Assembly: GCF_000711225.1 (NCBI RefSeq)
Contig: NZ_JOMG01000002.1
Coordinates: 2,988,501 to 3,052,500 of the forward strand
Length of the DNA stretch: 64,000 nt
DNA from: Pelobacter seleniigenes DSM 18267
GTDB taxonomy: Bacteria; Desulfobacterota; Desulfuromonadia; Desulfuromonadales; Geopsychrobacteraceae
Direction: 5' to 3'
Within the stretch, counting starts at the first letter, position 1, and each line of letters begins with the position of its first letter. Below are positions 54,420-63,383 of this stretch, piece after piece. The translations under genes and the position numbers were made by a program. The notes beneath the pieces are model-generated. The model saw only the letters and a list, made by a program, of their open reading frames with translations. It ran no database searches and had not been told where the DNA came from.

Positions 54420-56030
54420 TTACGGCGCGTTCGCCTCGCAGAGGTACGCCGAATGTTTGCGCTGCTGGAAAACCACATTGCAGCGGTAAGCATGCTGCGT
54501 GGTAAAATCTTCGATCTCCTGTTTGCGGACAATCACGAAGAGTTTCGGGTTTTCCGCCAGGATCGGCGTCAGTTCGCTTTCCGTGGTGACATACCAGGGA
54601 CGATAGCTCGTTTCGGGTTGGAACTGGGTCTCCCGCTGGTCGGAAAAGGACATGACTGCCAGTTGATTGCGATAAAAGGAAACGGAAGGCAAAAAACCGT
54701 GATAGATCAGGGTGGTCAGCTTTCTTTGCGGGTCGATCCGGTTCATTGCCGCCGCCATCTGCTGATAGCCACGCATATTCGGCCCGGCGATGCCGACGCA
54801 GACAATGGCGACCGTGCTGAACAGGAGCATGAGCAGTGCCGTTGCGGCCCAGAACGTTTCCTGCTGGCGGGATTTCCAGACCATCCACCAGAGCGCCAGC
54901 AAAAGCAGCCCGCTGCCGAGCAGAGGAACCAGGCTTGAGCGCAGCGGTGCATAGGCCATTCCTGCCACCGCCGGAGCAACTGCGAAAACGAGCAGGATCG
55001 CGGCGGTGGCATCGCGCAGGCGTGGCATGGCATCGCGCTTCAGCATGGCGGCCGTGAGAATGGCGCAGGTGCCGTAAAAGGGCAGGATATAGGTCGCATG
55101 TTTGCCTTTGGCGATGGTGAAAACCAACATCGGCAGGGCGACATACAGGAGCAGGGTTTTCAGTTCACTGCTGAGATTTTTCCAGCGCCACAGGCCTTTG
55201 CCGAAAAACAGGATATAAGGGAAAAAGGTGGCCGTAAAAATGTAGAAAAAATACCACGGCGGTTCATAACGGCGAAAACGGTCGGTGACCACCCGATCGA
55301 CAGTCTGAACTTTCAAGAAATAGGCCAGCAGCCCGGGATTCTTTGCGACCACCAGCAGATACCAGGGGAGCGCCACGGCGCAAAATATTCCGCATGCTGC
55401 AAAGGTTTGCCGCCAGCTGAAGATGGCACGGTGGCGCTTGTCCGTCAGTTTGCCGACCAGTCCCGGCAGCAGGGTAAACAGAAAAATGATCGGTCCTTTG
55501 ATCATAAAGCCCAGCCCCAGCCAGAGACCGAACCAGAGGGCGTTGCTCCGGCCGGGTTGCCCGTAAATCTGGCGCAACAGGTAGAACTGGGCGGCTACCA
55601 CGCAAGCCACCAGGTAGATCTCTGTGGAGGCCAGGCGCGCTACGGTCAGGAACAACAGTGACGATGCGAACATGATGGTGGCGGTCAGGGCGCCCCTGTC
55701 TTTGTCCAGAAACAAACAGGCGCAACGATAGACGTAAATCACCGCGGCTATTGCAGCGAGAATCCCAAAAAAACGGGCACCGAAATTGTTGAATCCAAAA
55801 GTTTTCAGTCCGGCGGCAACCAGCCAATAGGTCAGTGGTGGTTTGTGAAAATGCTTGATGGCATTGAAATACGGTTCCAGATAATTGCCGGACACGATCA
55901 TTTCGCGGGCAATCTCCGCATAACGGGCCTCGGTTGTTTCCATCAACGGCATTGCCCCGGCCGGGAGCAGGAGCAGGGCCGAAAAGCAAGCCAGTAGGAA
56001 GCTCTTGGATTTAAGGGGTTGAGGCGCCAT
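54420..56030 (-). CDS. Glycosyltransferase family 39 (ArnT/PMT-like) membrane protein
   Basis: 536 residues from ATG 56030; the longer open frame (to 56141) overlaps the upstream gene and is not used. ArnT-type features: MPLMETTEARYAEIAREMI and KHFHKPPLTYWLVAA in the first periplasmic loop with the acidic catalytic pair region (ETTEARY), then about 11 membrane segments and a soluble C-terminal domain. It transfers a sugar from undecaprenyl phosphate to lipid A or another acceptor on the periplasmic side. Last gene of a GT2-LAB_N-GT39 set. Confidence 0.88.
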   Translation of the reverse strand: MAPQPLKSKSFLLACFSALLLLPAGAMPLMETTEARYAEIAREMIVSGNYLEPYFNAIKHFHKPPLTYWLVAAGLKTFGFNNFGARFFGILAAIAAVIYVYRCACLFLDKDRGALTATIMFASSLLFLTVARLASTEIYLVACVVAAQFYLLRQIYGQPGRSNALWFGLWLGLGFMIKGPIIFLFTLLPGLVGKLTDKRHRAIFSWRQTFAACGIFCAVALPWYLLVVAKNPGLLAYFLKVQTVDRVVTDRFRRYEPPWYFFYIFTATFFPYILFFGKGLWRWKNLSSELKTLLLYVALPMLVFTIAKGKHATYILPFYGTCAILTAAMLKRDAMPRLRDATAAILLVFAVAPAVAGMAYAPLRSSLVPLLGSGLLLLALWWMVWKSRQQETFWAATALLMLLFSTVAIVCVGIAGPNMRGYQQMAAAMNRIDPQRKLTTLIYHGFLPSVSFYRNQLAVMSFSDQRETQFQPETSYRPWYVTTESELTPILAENPKLFVIVRKQEIEDFTTQHAYRCNVVFQQRKHSAYLCEANAP

Positions 56031-56307
56031 GTTCTTCTTTCTCGCGACGTTCTTTGGCGATGAAATAGAGGTTACGCAGGTAAATGGTGAACCCGGTTGC
56101 CTGGCCGACGATAAACACCACATCCTTACGGATGATGGCATAAATCAACAGCAGGGAACTGCCCCCGATGCTGAAATACCAGAAGGACACCGGGATGACG
56201 CTGCGGTGCAACTTTTCCGAGGTCAGCCACTGGACGAAAAAACGCATGAAAAAAAGGGTCTGGCCGGAGAAGCCGAGGATGAGAATGCCCAGTTCAGTTT
56301 TCGACAT
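56011..56307 (-). CDS. Lipid A biosynthesis N-terminal domain protein (LAB_N, small flippase-like)
   Basis: 98 residues with three membrane segments: ELGILILGFSGQTLFFMRFFVQWL, SVIPVSFWYFSIGGSSLLLIYAI and VVFIVGQATGFTIYLRNLYFI. This is the domain also found in front of some LpxB proteins and as a stand-alone partner of GT2/GT39 genes. It overlaps both neighbours (14 bp and 20 bp), so the three genes are translationally coupled. A lipid-linked-sugar flippase role is inferred from context. Confidence 0.88.
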   Translation of the reverse strand: MSKTELGILILGFSGQTLFFMRFFVQWLTSEKLHRSVIPVSFWYFSIGGSSLLLIYAIIRKDVVFIVGQATGFTIYLRNLYFIAKERREKEEHGASTP

Positions 56308-57016
56308 GACGTTCCTTGATCTGCACGGGGGTCGAACGTTTGATCATCCAGCGTACCGCCAGGACATCGTTAAAGCCTTCAATTCCCCGCCGCCAGTTGG
56401 AATATTTTGATTCGCCATGGCGCCGTGGGCGATGGTTGACTTTGACCTCAATCACCCGTGCACCTTCCAGCCGCATCAGGGTGGGCAGAAAACGGTGCAG
56501 GCCTTTAAACAGGCGGATCTGTTTGAGCATGTCCGCGCGCATGATTTTCAGTGAACAGCCGGTGTCATGAATCTGTTCGTGAGTCAACCAATTGCGAAAG
56601 CGGTTGCCGATTTTGCTGCCGATTTTTTTTGACCAGCTGTCCTGGCGATTGAACCGCCAGCCGGTGACCATGTCATAATCGCCATAAAATTTGAACATGT
56701 GCTCCAAGTCAGCGGGATCGTTCTGGAGATCGGCATCCATGGTCACAATCACATCGCCGCTGGCTGCCTGAAAGCCGCAGCCCAGTGCTGCGGACTGGCC
56801 GCAGCGCTGGGCCAGGCTCAGATATTTGATTTGGGAGCGGGTCGCGGCCAACTCCTTGAGAATCTGCAGGCTGCGATCAATGCTGCCGTCATCGACAAAA
56901 AGAATTTCGAAGGGGTATGAGAGTTTTTCCATGACCTGGAAAATTTCAGTGACCAGGGCCGCGAGGTTTTGTTCTTCGTTGTAGACCGGGATGACAAAGG
57001 AAACTTTGTTAACCAT
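56294..57016 (-). CDS. Glycosyltransferase family 2 (dolichyl/undecaprenyl-phosphate sugar transferase type)
   Basis: 240 residues from ATG 57016 (AGGAAG upstream). GT-A fold motifs: VIPVYNEEQNLAALV, EILFVDDGSIDRSLQIL and ASGDVIVTMDADLQNDPADLEHM (the DAD metal site). No C-terminal membrane segments. It makes an undecaprenyl-phosphate-linked sugar on the cytoplasmic face, used by the LAB_N and GT39 proteins that follow. Confidence 0.9.
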   Translation of the reverse strand: MVNKVSFVIPVYNEEQNLAALVTEIFQVMEKLSYPFEILFVDDGSIDRSLQILKELAATRSQIKYLSLAQRCGQSAALGCGFQAASGDVIVTMDADLQNDPADLEHMFKFYGDYDMVTGWRFNRQDSWSKKIGSKIGNRFRNWLTHEQIHDTGCSLKIMRADMLKQIRLFKGLHRFLPTLMRLEGARVIEVKVNHRPRRHGESKYSNWRRGIEGFNDVLAVRWMIKRSTPVQIKERHVEN

Positions 57017-57251
57017 CGGCAATCTTCCTTTTTCTGGGGCTGAAATCTGTCGAAGGCAACAGATTCACCGATGCGACAAGAGTTCTGTTTAATTTTACCA
57101 AACAAAAACTATACACAATGGAAAATTTCTCCAACATGACCGGAAGATGATTTTTTGGTTAGCTTTCGCCGGCGTGGGCGCTGTCGATTTGCCGTGTCAG
57201 ATGCTTTTTGGGAAGGGATTATTCTGCCGCGCAATGATTGTGCAGTGCTGC

Positions 57252-58631
57252 TTATTCCTGAGCAGCAGGAAGAGTGAGCTTAAAGCAGCTGCCTTTGCCG
57301 AGGGTACTGCTGACTTCGATCTGCCCCCGGTGTAACCGGACGATGGCTCTGACCAGGGCCAGGCCGAGGCCGTTGCCCGGGGTTGAGCGGCTGGGATCGC
57401 AGCGGTAGAAGCGGTCGAAAATATGCTCCAGCTCCCCTTCAGCAATGCCGATGCCGGTATCGCACAGGGTGATGATCAACGCGCTGTCCTGCTGATCAAG
57501 GGCCAGCGTGACGCAGCCGTCCGGTGGGGTATATTTCAGGGCATTATCCACCAGGTTGGCCAGTGCCCTTTGCAGCTTGACCTTGTCGCCCGTCGTATAA
57601 ACCGGATAGGGGGGGCACCTGACCAGCAATTCGACGCCTTTATCCTCGGCCACCGGCAGGAAAATATCGGCGGCGTCATGGATCATCCCGGAGATATCGA
57701 CGATCACCTGAGCAATTCGCGTTACTCCGGCATCGGATTCGGCAATTTCCAACATGGTGTTGATCATCCCGACCAGGGTGTCGCAATCCTCGATAATGCT
57801 GCCCGTGGTCTCTTGATAGTCTTCCAGGGTTTGCGGGCCGGTCAGGGTTGTTTCCGCCATCCCCCGAATCCGTGTGATCGGGCTGCGTAAATCGTGGGCA
57901 ATATTATTGGTGACGTTTTTCAGCTCGGCGATCAGGGTTTGAATGCGTTGCTGCATGCTGTTGAAGGTCTGAATCAACGTCTTTATCTCTGCCGGCTCTC
58001 GGCCCGAGATCGGCAAATGGGAGAATTCGCCGTAGCCGACGCGTTCAAAGGATGCTTGCAGACCGGTCAATCCTTTCAGCGCCACCAATAAAATCAGAAA
58101 CCCGCAGATTGCACCCACCGCCACCAGTGAGATAAAAGCGACGGCAAAAGTTTCCCGAAACAGGCTGAACAGGCTTTCATTGTCGACGGGTTCTATGCCC
58201 ACCTGCAGGAAATAACCGTTTTTCATACCATAGAAGACGGATCTGACCGGATAGTGATGGCCTGTCACCGGCAGGGAAAAGAAAATCATCTGGTCCGGTT
58301 CGGGGCGGTATTCCGGTTGGGCGGCGAGGTGCTGCCAGGCGCTGAGATCGGTTGCGCTGATGAGCTGAGCTGCCGGGGAAAAGATCCGGTAAAAGCGCAC
58401 CTGCCGGTCTTCACCCTGGACTTCCAGGGCAATCTCCTGGGTTGCCCTTTCAAAACCGAAGCGTTCAAAGAGCAGAGCGATCTCTTTGGCGTCATCATGG
58501 AGGTCATTGTCCAGATGATCATTCAGGTTGCGCACCAGCACCAGGTAGATAACGAAGAAGAAGATCAGCGAGGTGACCGCCAGCAGCAGGGTATACCAGA
58601 GGGTCAACCGGGCTTTGAGAGAATGGATCAC
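57252..58631 (-). CDS. Sensor histidine kinase of OmpR-type two-component system
   Basis: 459 residues from GTG overlapping the regulator stop. TM1 (~9-31), a periplasmic domain of ~130 residues, TM2 (~173-193), HAMP, HisKA with His in NNIAHDLRSPITRIRGM, HATPase (NLVDNALKYTP, DTGIGIAEGELEHIFDRFYR, GNGLGLALVRAIVRLH). It resembles kinases for metals or cationic peptides (CusS/PmrB class). It precedes the glycan-transfer genes on the same strand, so control of surface modification is plausible. Confidence 0.92.
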   Translation of the reverse strand: MIHSLKARLTLWYTLLLAVTSLIFFFVIYLVLVRNLNDHLDNDLHDDAKEIALLFERFGFERATQEIALEVQGEDRQVRFYRIFSPAAQLISATDLSAWQHLAAQPEYRPEPDQMIFFSLPVTGHHYPVRSVFYGMKNGYFLQVGIEPVDNESLFSLFRETFAVAFISLVAVGAICGFLILLVALKGLTGLQASFERVGYGEFSHLPISGREPAEIKTLIQTFNSMQQRIQTLIAELKNVTNNIAHDLRSPITRIRGMAETTLTGPQTLEDYQETTGSIIEDCDTLVGMINTMLEIAESDAGVTRIAQVIVDISGMIHDAADIFLPVAEDKGVELLVRCPPYPVYTTGDKVKLQRALANLVDNALKYTPPDGCVTLALDQQDSALIITLCDTGIGIAEGELEHIFDRFYRCDPSRSTPGNGLGLALVRAIVRLHRGQIEVSSTLGKGSCFKLTLPAAQE

Positions 58632-59311
58632 CCCTTTCTCCGTGCTTCCAGGATATAGCCGGCACCCCTGACCGTATGGATGTATTTCACCGGCTGGCTG
58701 CGGTCGATTTTGTTGCGCAAACGGCAGATCCGGGCCTCAACGACGTTGGTTTCCGGGTCAAAGTTGTAGTCCCAGACATGCTCCATGATCATGGTTTTGG
58801 AGACGACCCGGCCGCAGTTGCGCATCAGGTATTCCAGCAGGGCAAATTCCCGATGCTGCAGCTCAATGGGTTCATTGTCCCGGAAGACCTTACGCTTCAG
58901 AATATCCAGCTGCAGACCCTCGATGGTCAGGTTGGTCGGGTCCGTGATGGCCTGGACCCTGCGCAGCAGGGCCTGGGTCCGGGCCAGCAATTCCGAGAAC
59001 GCAAACGGCTTGACCAGATAATCGTCGCTGCCGCTATGCAGACCGCGGATTCTGTCATCCAGAGTTTTTTTTGCACTCAATATGATGATGGGGGTGTTGT
59101 TGTGACGACCTCTGAGTCTTTTAACCACACTGAGGCCATCGACGCCGGGCAGCATGACATCGACAACCAGCGCGTCATAGTCGTTATTTTCCGCCATGAA
59201 CAGGCCGTCAATGCCATCTGCCGCATGATCGACGGCGTAGCCGGCCTGGGCGAAGCCCTTTTTAATGAACTGAGCCGTCCCGCTGTCATCTTCAATAACC
59301 AATATTCTCAT
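58628..59311 (-). CDS. OmpR-family response regulator
   Basis: 227 residues, GGGAG before the ATG. Receiver: ILVIEDDSGTAQFIKKG, Asp in ALVVDVMLPGVDGLSV, YLVKPFAFSEL. C-terminal winged helix: LEYLMRNCGRVVSKTMIMEHVWDYNFDPETNVVEARICRLRNKID. CusR/CopR-like length and composition. Partner of the overlapping kinase gene. Confidence 0.94.
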   Translation of the reverse strand: MRILVIEDDSGTAQFIKKGFAQAGYAVDHAADGIDGLFMAENNDYDALVVDVMLPGVDGLSVVKRLRGRHNNTPIIILSAKKTLDDRIRGLHSGSDDYLVKPFAFSELLARTQALLRRVQAITDPTNLTIEGLQLDILKRKVFRDNEPIELQHREFALLEYLMRNCGRVVSKTMIMEHVWDYNFDPETNVVEARICRLRNKIDRSQPVKYIHTVRGAGYILEARRKG

Positions 59312-59401
59312 CTGTTCTCCCGCTGTTTTCGGCGGTCTTGGGGCCGGCCTAAGCTCTCCCCCAGCCCGGGTGGGGGGGCAGGGGGCTCGGCGGAAACCGT
59401 C

Positions 59402-60973
59402 CTATCCAGGCGTAGCCAGGCTGTCCTTTGCAGGATAGATTTCGGCAAAGGAGCGGACCGTTTCGGCGTTGATCCGTTTGAAAATATGCTGTCGGGTCAG
59501 ATCGCCGAACTGTTCGCAGCCCATGGCCGCCAACAGTTCCAGGGCGGCCTGGATGGTTTCACTCTGGAAATTGGCGACACGTCTGGCTTTTTCCGGCACG
59601 ATCAGCCCGCGGGTCAGGTTCGGATTATGGGTGGTAATCCCGGTCGGGCATTCGTCCGTATCGCATTTGAGGGCCTGGATGCAGCCGAGGGCAAACATCA
59701 TCCCCCGGGCACTGTTGCAGATGTCCGCGCCCAGGGCAAAGGCTTTGATCATGTCAAAAGCGCTGATGATCTTGCCCGAGGCGATGATGCGCAGCTCTTT
59801 TCTGAGCCCGTAACGATGGAGGGTGTCGCTGACAAAGACCAGCGCTTCTTCCAGGGGCATGCCCATGGAATCGGAAAATTCCGGCGGAGCCGCACCGGTT
59901 CCACCCTCACTGCCATCGACGGTGATAAAATCGGGGCGCAGGCCGGTGTCCAGCATCGCCTGGCAGATGTCTGCAAATTCCTGCCGCGAGCCGATGCACA
60001 GTTTGAACCCGACCGGTTTCCCGTCGCTCAGTTCGCGCAGGCGATCGACAAACCCTAACAGGCCGGCGGCATCGGAAAATTCTTTGTGAAAGGCCGGGGA
60101 GACGACTTTGGTATAGGGTTCGACGTTTCTGATCCGGGCGATTTCGGGGGTATTCTTGGGGGCGGGGAGCACCCCGCCGTGACCGGGCTTGGCCCCTTGC
60201 GAGAGTTTGATCTCAATCATCTTGACCGCTGCCTTGCGCGCGGTCTGCTGAAACAGATCCGGGTCAAAACCGCCATCTTTATTCCTGCAGCCGAAGTAGC
60301 CGGAACCGATTTCCCAGACCAGGTCTGCCCCGGCATCCTCGTGGTAAGGGGAGAGACCGCCTTCCCCGGTATTGTGATAAAACCCACCGACCTTGGCACC
60401 ACGATTCAGGGCCCGGACCGCTGCCGCGCTCAAACTGCCGAAGCTCATTGCCGAGATATTCAGGACTGCCGCACTATAGGGCTGTCGACATTGGGAACCG
60501 CCCACTTTCACCCGCGGAGCCTGGGCCGGCACAGCTTTGGGATAGATGGAATGCGGCGACCACTCATAGCCTTCCTGGTAGACATTGTATTCCGTTCCGA
60601 ACGGATGGGTTTCCATGCGTTGATCCGCCCGTTTGTTGACCATGCTGCGCTGAATTTTGTTAAACGGTCTGCCGTCGATGTCGTTTTCGACAAAATACTG
60701 GTGAATCTCCGGGTAAATACGCATGGCCAGATAGCGGAAATGGCCGAAAAAGGGAAAATTGCGCAAAATGGTATTGGTTGAAAAATAGAGATCCCACAGG
60801 CCGATCAGGATGACCGGAGCCGCTGCGAGATACAGCCACAGGGCCGGTCGCCACAACCAGCCGGCCAGGCCGATCAACACCAGCAGCGCGGCGCTGGCGA
60901 GCAGAAAGCGGCGGCCGTGTATTCTGAACAGCCAAAATTGATTCAGCATCGTTGACTCATGATCTGTATGCAT
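59402..60973 (-). CDS. FMN-binding glutamate synthase-like protein, membrane anchored
   Basis: 523 residues from ATG 60973 (AGGAAGG upstream); the frame extends 36 codons further without support. Two membrane segments (~22-62) lead into the glutamate synthase FMN/central domain: AVLNISAMSFGSLSAAAVRALNRGA, IEIKLSQGAKPGHGGVLPAPK, TVDGSEGGTGAAPPEFSD, and a Cys set C-x5-C-x4-C in GCIQALKCDTDECPTGI that matches the 3Fe-4S site. There is no glutaminase domain and no GltD partner. Such stand-alone proteins probably oxidise or reduce an unknown substrate. Confidence 0.88.
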   Translation of the reverse strand: MHTDHESTMLNQFWLFRIHGRRFLLASAALLVLIGLAGWLWRPALWLYLAAAPVILIGLWDLYFSTNTILRNFPFFGHFRYLAMRIYPEIHQYFVENDIDGRPFNKIQRSMVNKRADQRMETHPFGTEYNVYQEGYEWSPHSIYPKAVPAQAPRVKVGGSQCRQPYSAAVLNISAMSFGSLSAAAVRALNRGAKVGGFYHNTGEGGLSPYHEDAGADLVWEIGSGYFGCRNKDGGFDPDLFQQTARKAAVKMIEIKLSQGAKPGHGGVLPAPKNTPEIARIRNVEPYTKVVSPAFHKEFSDAAGLLGFVDRLRELSDGKPVGFKLCIGSRQEFADICQAMLDTGLRPDFITVDGSEGGTGAAPPEFSDSMGMPLEEALVFVSDTLHRYGLRKELRIIASGKIISAFDMIKAFALGADICNSARGMMFALGCIQALKCDTDECPTGITTHNPNLTRGLIVPEKARRVANFQSETIQAALELLAAMGCEQFGDLTRQHIFKRINAETVRSFAEIYPAKDSLATPG

Positions 60974-61122
60974 GGTGGTTACCTTCCTTGCCTGGTCACG
61001 ACGGAGTGATCCGTCCGCAAGCACCGGGCCGGGACGCAGGAACAGTTTGACAGCCCCGGCAATTGAGCTAAAGTGAAGCATGTTTTCGATGTTTTGTCGA
61101 TCCTCTCAACGGCTCTTTTTTA

Positions 61123-62451
61123 ATGGATAAAGTCTCCATGATGATTGCTTCTGATTCCGCTGGTGCCCAACGCGGCAGCAATGATGACAAGACCAGGTTG
61201 CTGGCCGACAAGGTCCTCAGCGGGGCCGGACCCAAGACCGGTTTGGCCCGTCTGCTGCCGTTTCTCGGCCCGGCCTTTATTGCCAGTATCGCTTATGTCG
61301 ACCCCGGTAACTTTGCCACCAACATCGAAGGTGGAGCCAAGTTCGGTTATACCCTGCTGTGGGTGATTGTCGCCAGCAATTTGATGGCGATGTTGATTCA
61401 AAGCCTTTCCGCCAAACTGGGGATCGCCACCGGTCGGAACCTGGCCGAGTTGTGTCGCGATCATTTTCCGGCCCCGGTGGTCTGGGGGATGTGGCTGATC
61501 ATGGAGTTGGTAGCCATTGCCACCGATCTGGCTGAATTTATCGGTGCCGCGGTCGGCTTCAATCTTTTGTTTGGTTTTTCGCTATGGACTTCCGGCCTGA
61601 TCACTGCGGTAGTCACCTTTCTCATCCTGGCCTTGCAGGCCCGTGGGTTCCGTCCCCTTGAGGCGGTTATTACCGCCTTACTCGGGGTGATTGCGCTCTG
61701 CTACCTGATTGAAACCTATCTGGATAAACCGGACTGGGCAAAGGTGGCCTATCATGCTGTTGTTCCTGGTTTTTCCGGTCCTCAGAGTGTCCTCTTGGCA
61801 ACCGGGATTCTTGGGGCAACAGTGATGCCCCATGTTATTTTCCTACATTCGTCGCTGACTCAATCCAGGATCATGGCCACCGGGGCAAAGCAGAAACGCC
61901 AGCTGTTTTATTATCAGCTTATCGATGTCACCATTGCCATGGGGATTGCCGGGTTCGTCAACGCGGCCATGCTGCTGATGGCTGCCGCCACCTTTCACCA
62001 ACAGGGGTTCAGTCATGTTGCTTCCATCGAGGAGGCGTACCGGACCCTTGAACCCCTGCTCGGCCGGGCTGCGGGCTGGGTATTCGCCATTTCCCTGCTC
62101 GCCGCGGGGCTGGCCTCCACCACGGTCGGCACCATGGCCGGCCAGGTGATCATGCAGGGCTTTCTGCAACGGCACATTCCGGTCTGGCTGCGGCGGCTGA
62201 TCACCATTCTGCCGTCGCTGGTGGTGATCTATATCGGTCTTGATCCGACCCGAACCCTGGTGATCAGCCAGGTGGTGCTCAGCTTCGGGCTGCCTTTTGC
62301 CGTTATCCCGCTGGTGATCTTCACCCGGCGTACCGACCTGATGGGGGATCTAGTGAACTGGCGGATCACCACCCTGGCGGCCGCTGTGATCGCCGGGTTG
62401 ATCATCGCATTGAATTTTTACCTGATTTATCAGACAGTTTGGGGATCCTGA
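61123..62451 (+). CDS. mntH: Nramp-family divalent metal transporter
   Basis: 442 residues, 11 membrane segments. Nramp motifs: YVDPGNFATNIEGGAKFGYTLLWV (metal site Asp-Pro-Gly-Asn) and VMPHVIFLHSS (Met-Pro-His), and the transport signature AAGLASTTVGTMAGQVIMQGFL. Proton-coupled Mn2+/Fe2+ import in the inner membrane. The universal stress gene starts 2 bp after its stop, so the two are co-transcribed. No Fur/MntR box was recognised upstream. Confidence 0.94.
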   Translation: MDKVSMMIASDSAGAQRGSNDDKTRLLADKVLSGAGPKTGLARLLPFLGPAFIASIAYVDPGNFATNIEGGAKFGYTLLWVIVASNLMAMLIQSLSAKLGIATGRNLAELCRDHFPAPVVWGMWLIMELVAIATDLAEFIGAAVGFNLLFGFSLWTSGLITAVVTFLILALQARGFRPLEAVITALLGVIALCYLIETYLDKPDWAKVAYHAVVPGFSGPQSVLLATGILGATVMPHVIFLHSSLTQSRIMATGAKQKRQLFYYQLIDVTIAMGIAGFVNAAMLLMAAATFHQQGFSHVASIEEAYRTLEPLLGRAAGWVFAISLLAAGLASTTVGTMAGQVIMQGFLQRHIPVWLRRLITILPSLVVIYIGLDPTRTLVISQVVLSFGLPFAVIPLVIFTRRTDLMGDLVNWRITTLAAAVIAGLIIALNFYLIYQTVWGS

Positions 62452-62453
62452 CC

Positions 62454-63347
62454 ATGTTCAAGCATATTATTGTCCCATTGGACGGCTCTTCTCTGGCGGA
62501 AAATGCCTGTGCGGTCGCCATCAGCCTGGCACGCCTGTTTTCCGCCGAAGTCACCCTGCTGCATCTGCTCGAAGAAAATCCTCCGGCAAATATTCATGGT
62601 GAACGTCATCTGGCCGAACGGGAAGAGGCGGAAGAGTACCTGAAGGACTTGTGCCGTCGCCTTGATATCGAGGATCTGCAGCTTCATTGTCATGTTCATG
62701 AAGAAGCGGTCACCGATGTTGCCAGAGGGATTGTCGCCCACGAGCAGGAGGTGGCGCCGGACCTGATCGTGATGAGTTCCCATGGACCGAAGCGCTTTGA
62801 GCATCTGATCCGGGGCAGTCTGCCCCAACAGGTGGTCAGTTTCGGCAAGACCCCGTTGCTGCTGGTGCCCGCCGCAACGATCCCGGATCGGCCGTTGGCG
62901 TTGCGACGTTTGCTGGTGCCGTTGGACGGTCAGACCCAGCATGAACGGACTTTCGCCATCGCCAAAGACCTGGCTCTGGCCACTAACGGGACCCTGTTCC
63001 TGCTTTCGGTCGTGGTTCGCCCTTCCGAGCTGTGGGGGGAGCGGGCGACGGTATCGCGCTATTTGCCGGGCTCGACCTGGGCATTGCAACAGCAGGCCAT
63101 GGAGTCCCAGCAGCACTATCTTGAGCAGCGTCTGGCGGAGTTGAAGCAGCTGGGGCTTGAAGCCGGGGCCGAAATCGCTTATGGCAAAGTGGCCCCGACC
63201 ATTGCCCGGACAGCACGCAAAACCGAAGCCGACCTGATCATCATGGCGACCCATGGCAAGTTCGGCAGCGAAGCCTTCTGGGCCAACAGCATCGCCGCCC
63301 GGGTTCAAGGAAAAACGAGCAAGGCCATTTTGCTGGTACCGCTCTGA
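62454..63347 (+). CDS. Tandem universal stress protein (UspA domains x2)
   Basis: 297 residues from ATG 62454, immediately after mntH. Two Usp domains: FKHIIVPLDGSSLAENA... ending MSSHGPKRFEHLIRGS...LLLVP, and LRRLLVPLDGQTQHERTF... ending MATHGKFGSEAFWANSIAARV. The first domain has an intact G-2x-G-9x-G(S/T)-type nucleotide loop; in the second the GS is replaced, so it may not bind ATP. Cytoplasmic stress protein coupled to metal import. Confidence 0.92.
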   Translation: MFKHIIVPLDGSSLAENACAVAISLARLFSAEVTLLHLLEENPPANIHGERHLAEREEAEEYLKDLCRRLDIEDLQLHCHVHEEAVTDVARGIVAHEQEVAPDLIVMSSHGPKRFEHLIRGSLPQQVVSFGKTPLLLVPAATIPDRPLALRRLLVPLDGQTQHERTFAIAKDLALATNGTLFLLSVVVRPSELWGERATVSRYLPGSTWALQQQAMESQQHYLEQRLAELKQLGLEAGAEIAYGKVAPTIARTARKTEADLIIMATHGKFGSEAFWANSIAARVQGKTSKAILLVPL

Positions 63348-63383
63348 ACCGGTTCGCGGCCGCAAGCAAAGGAAGGAGCAGCG

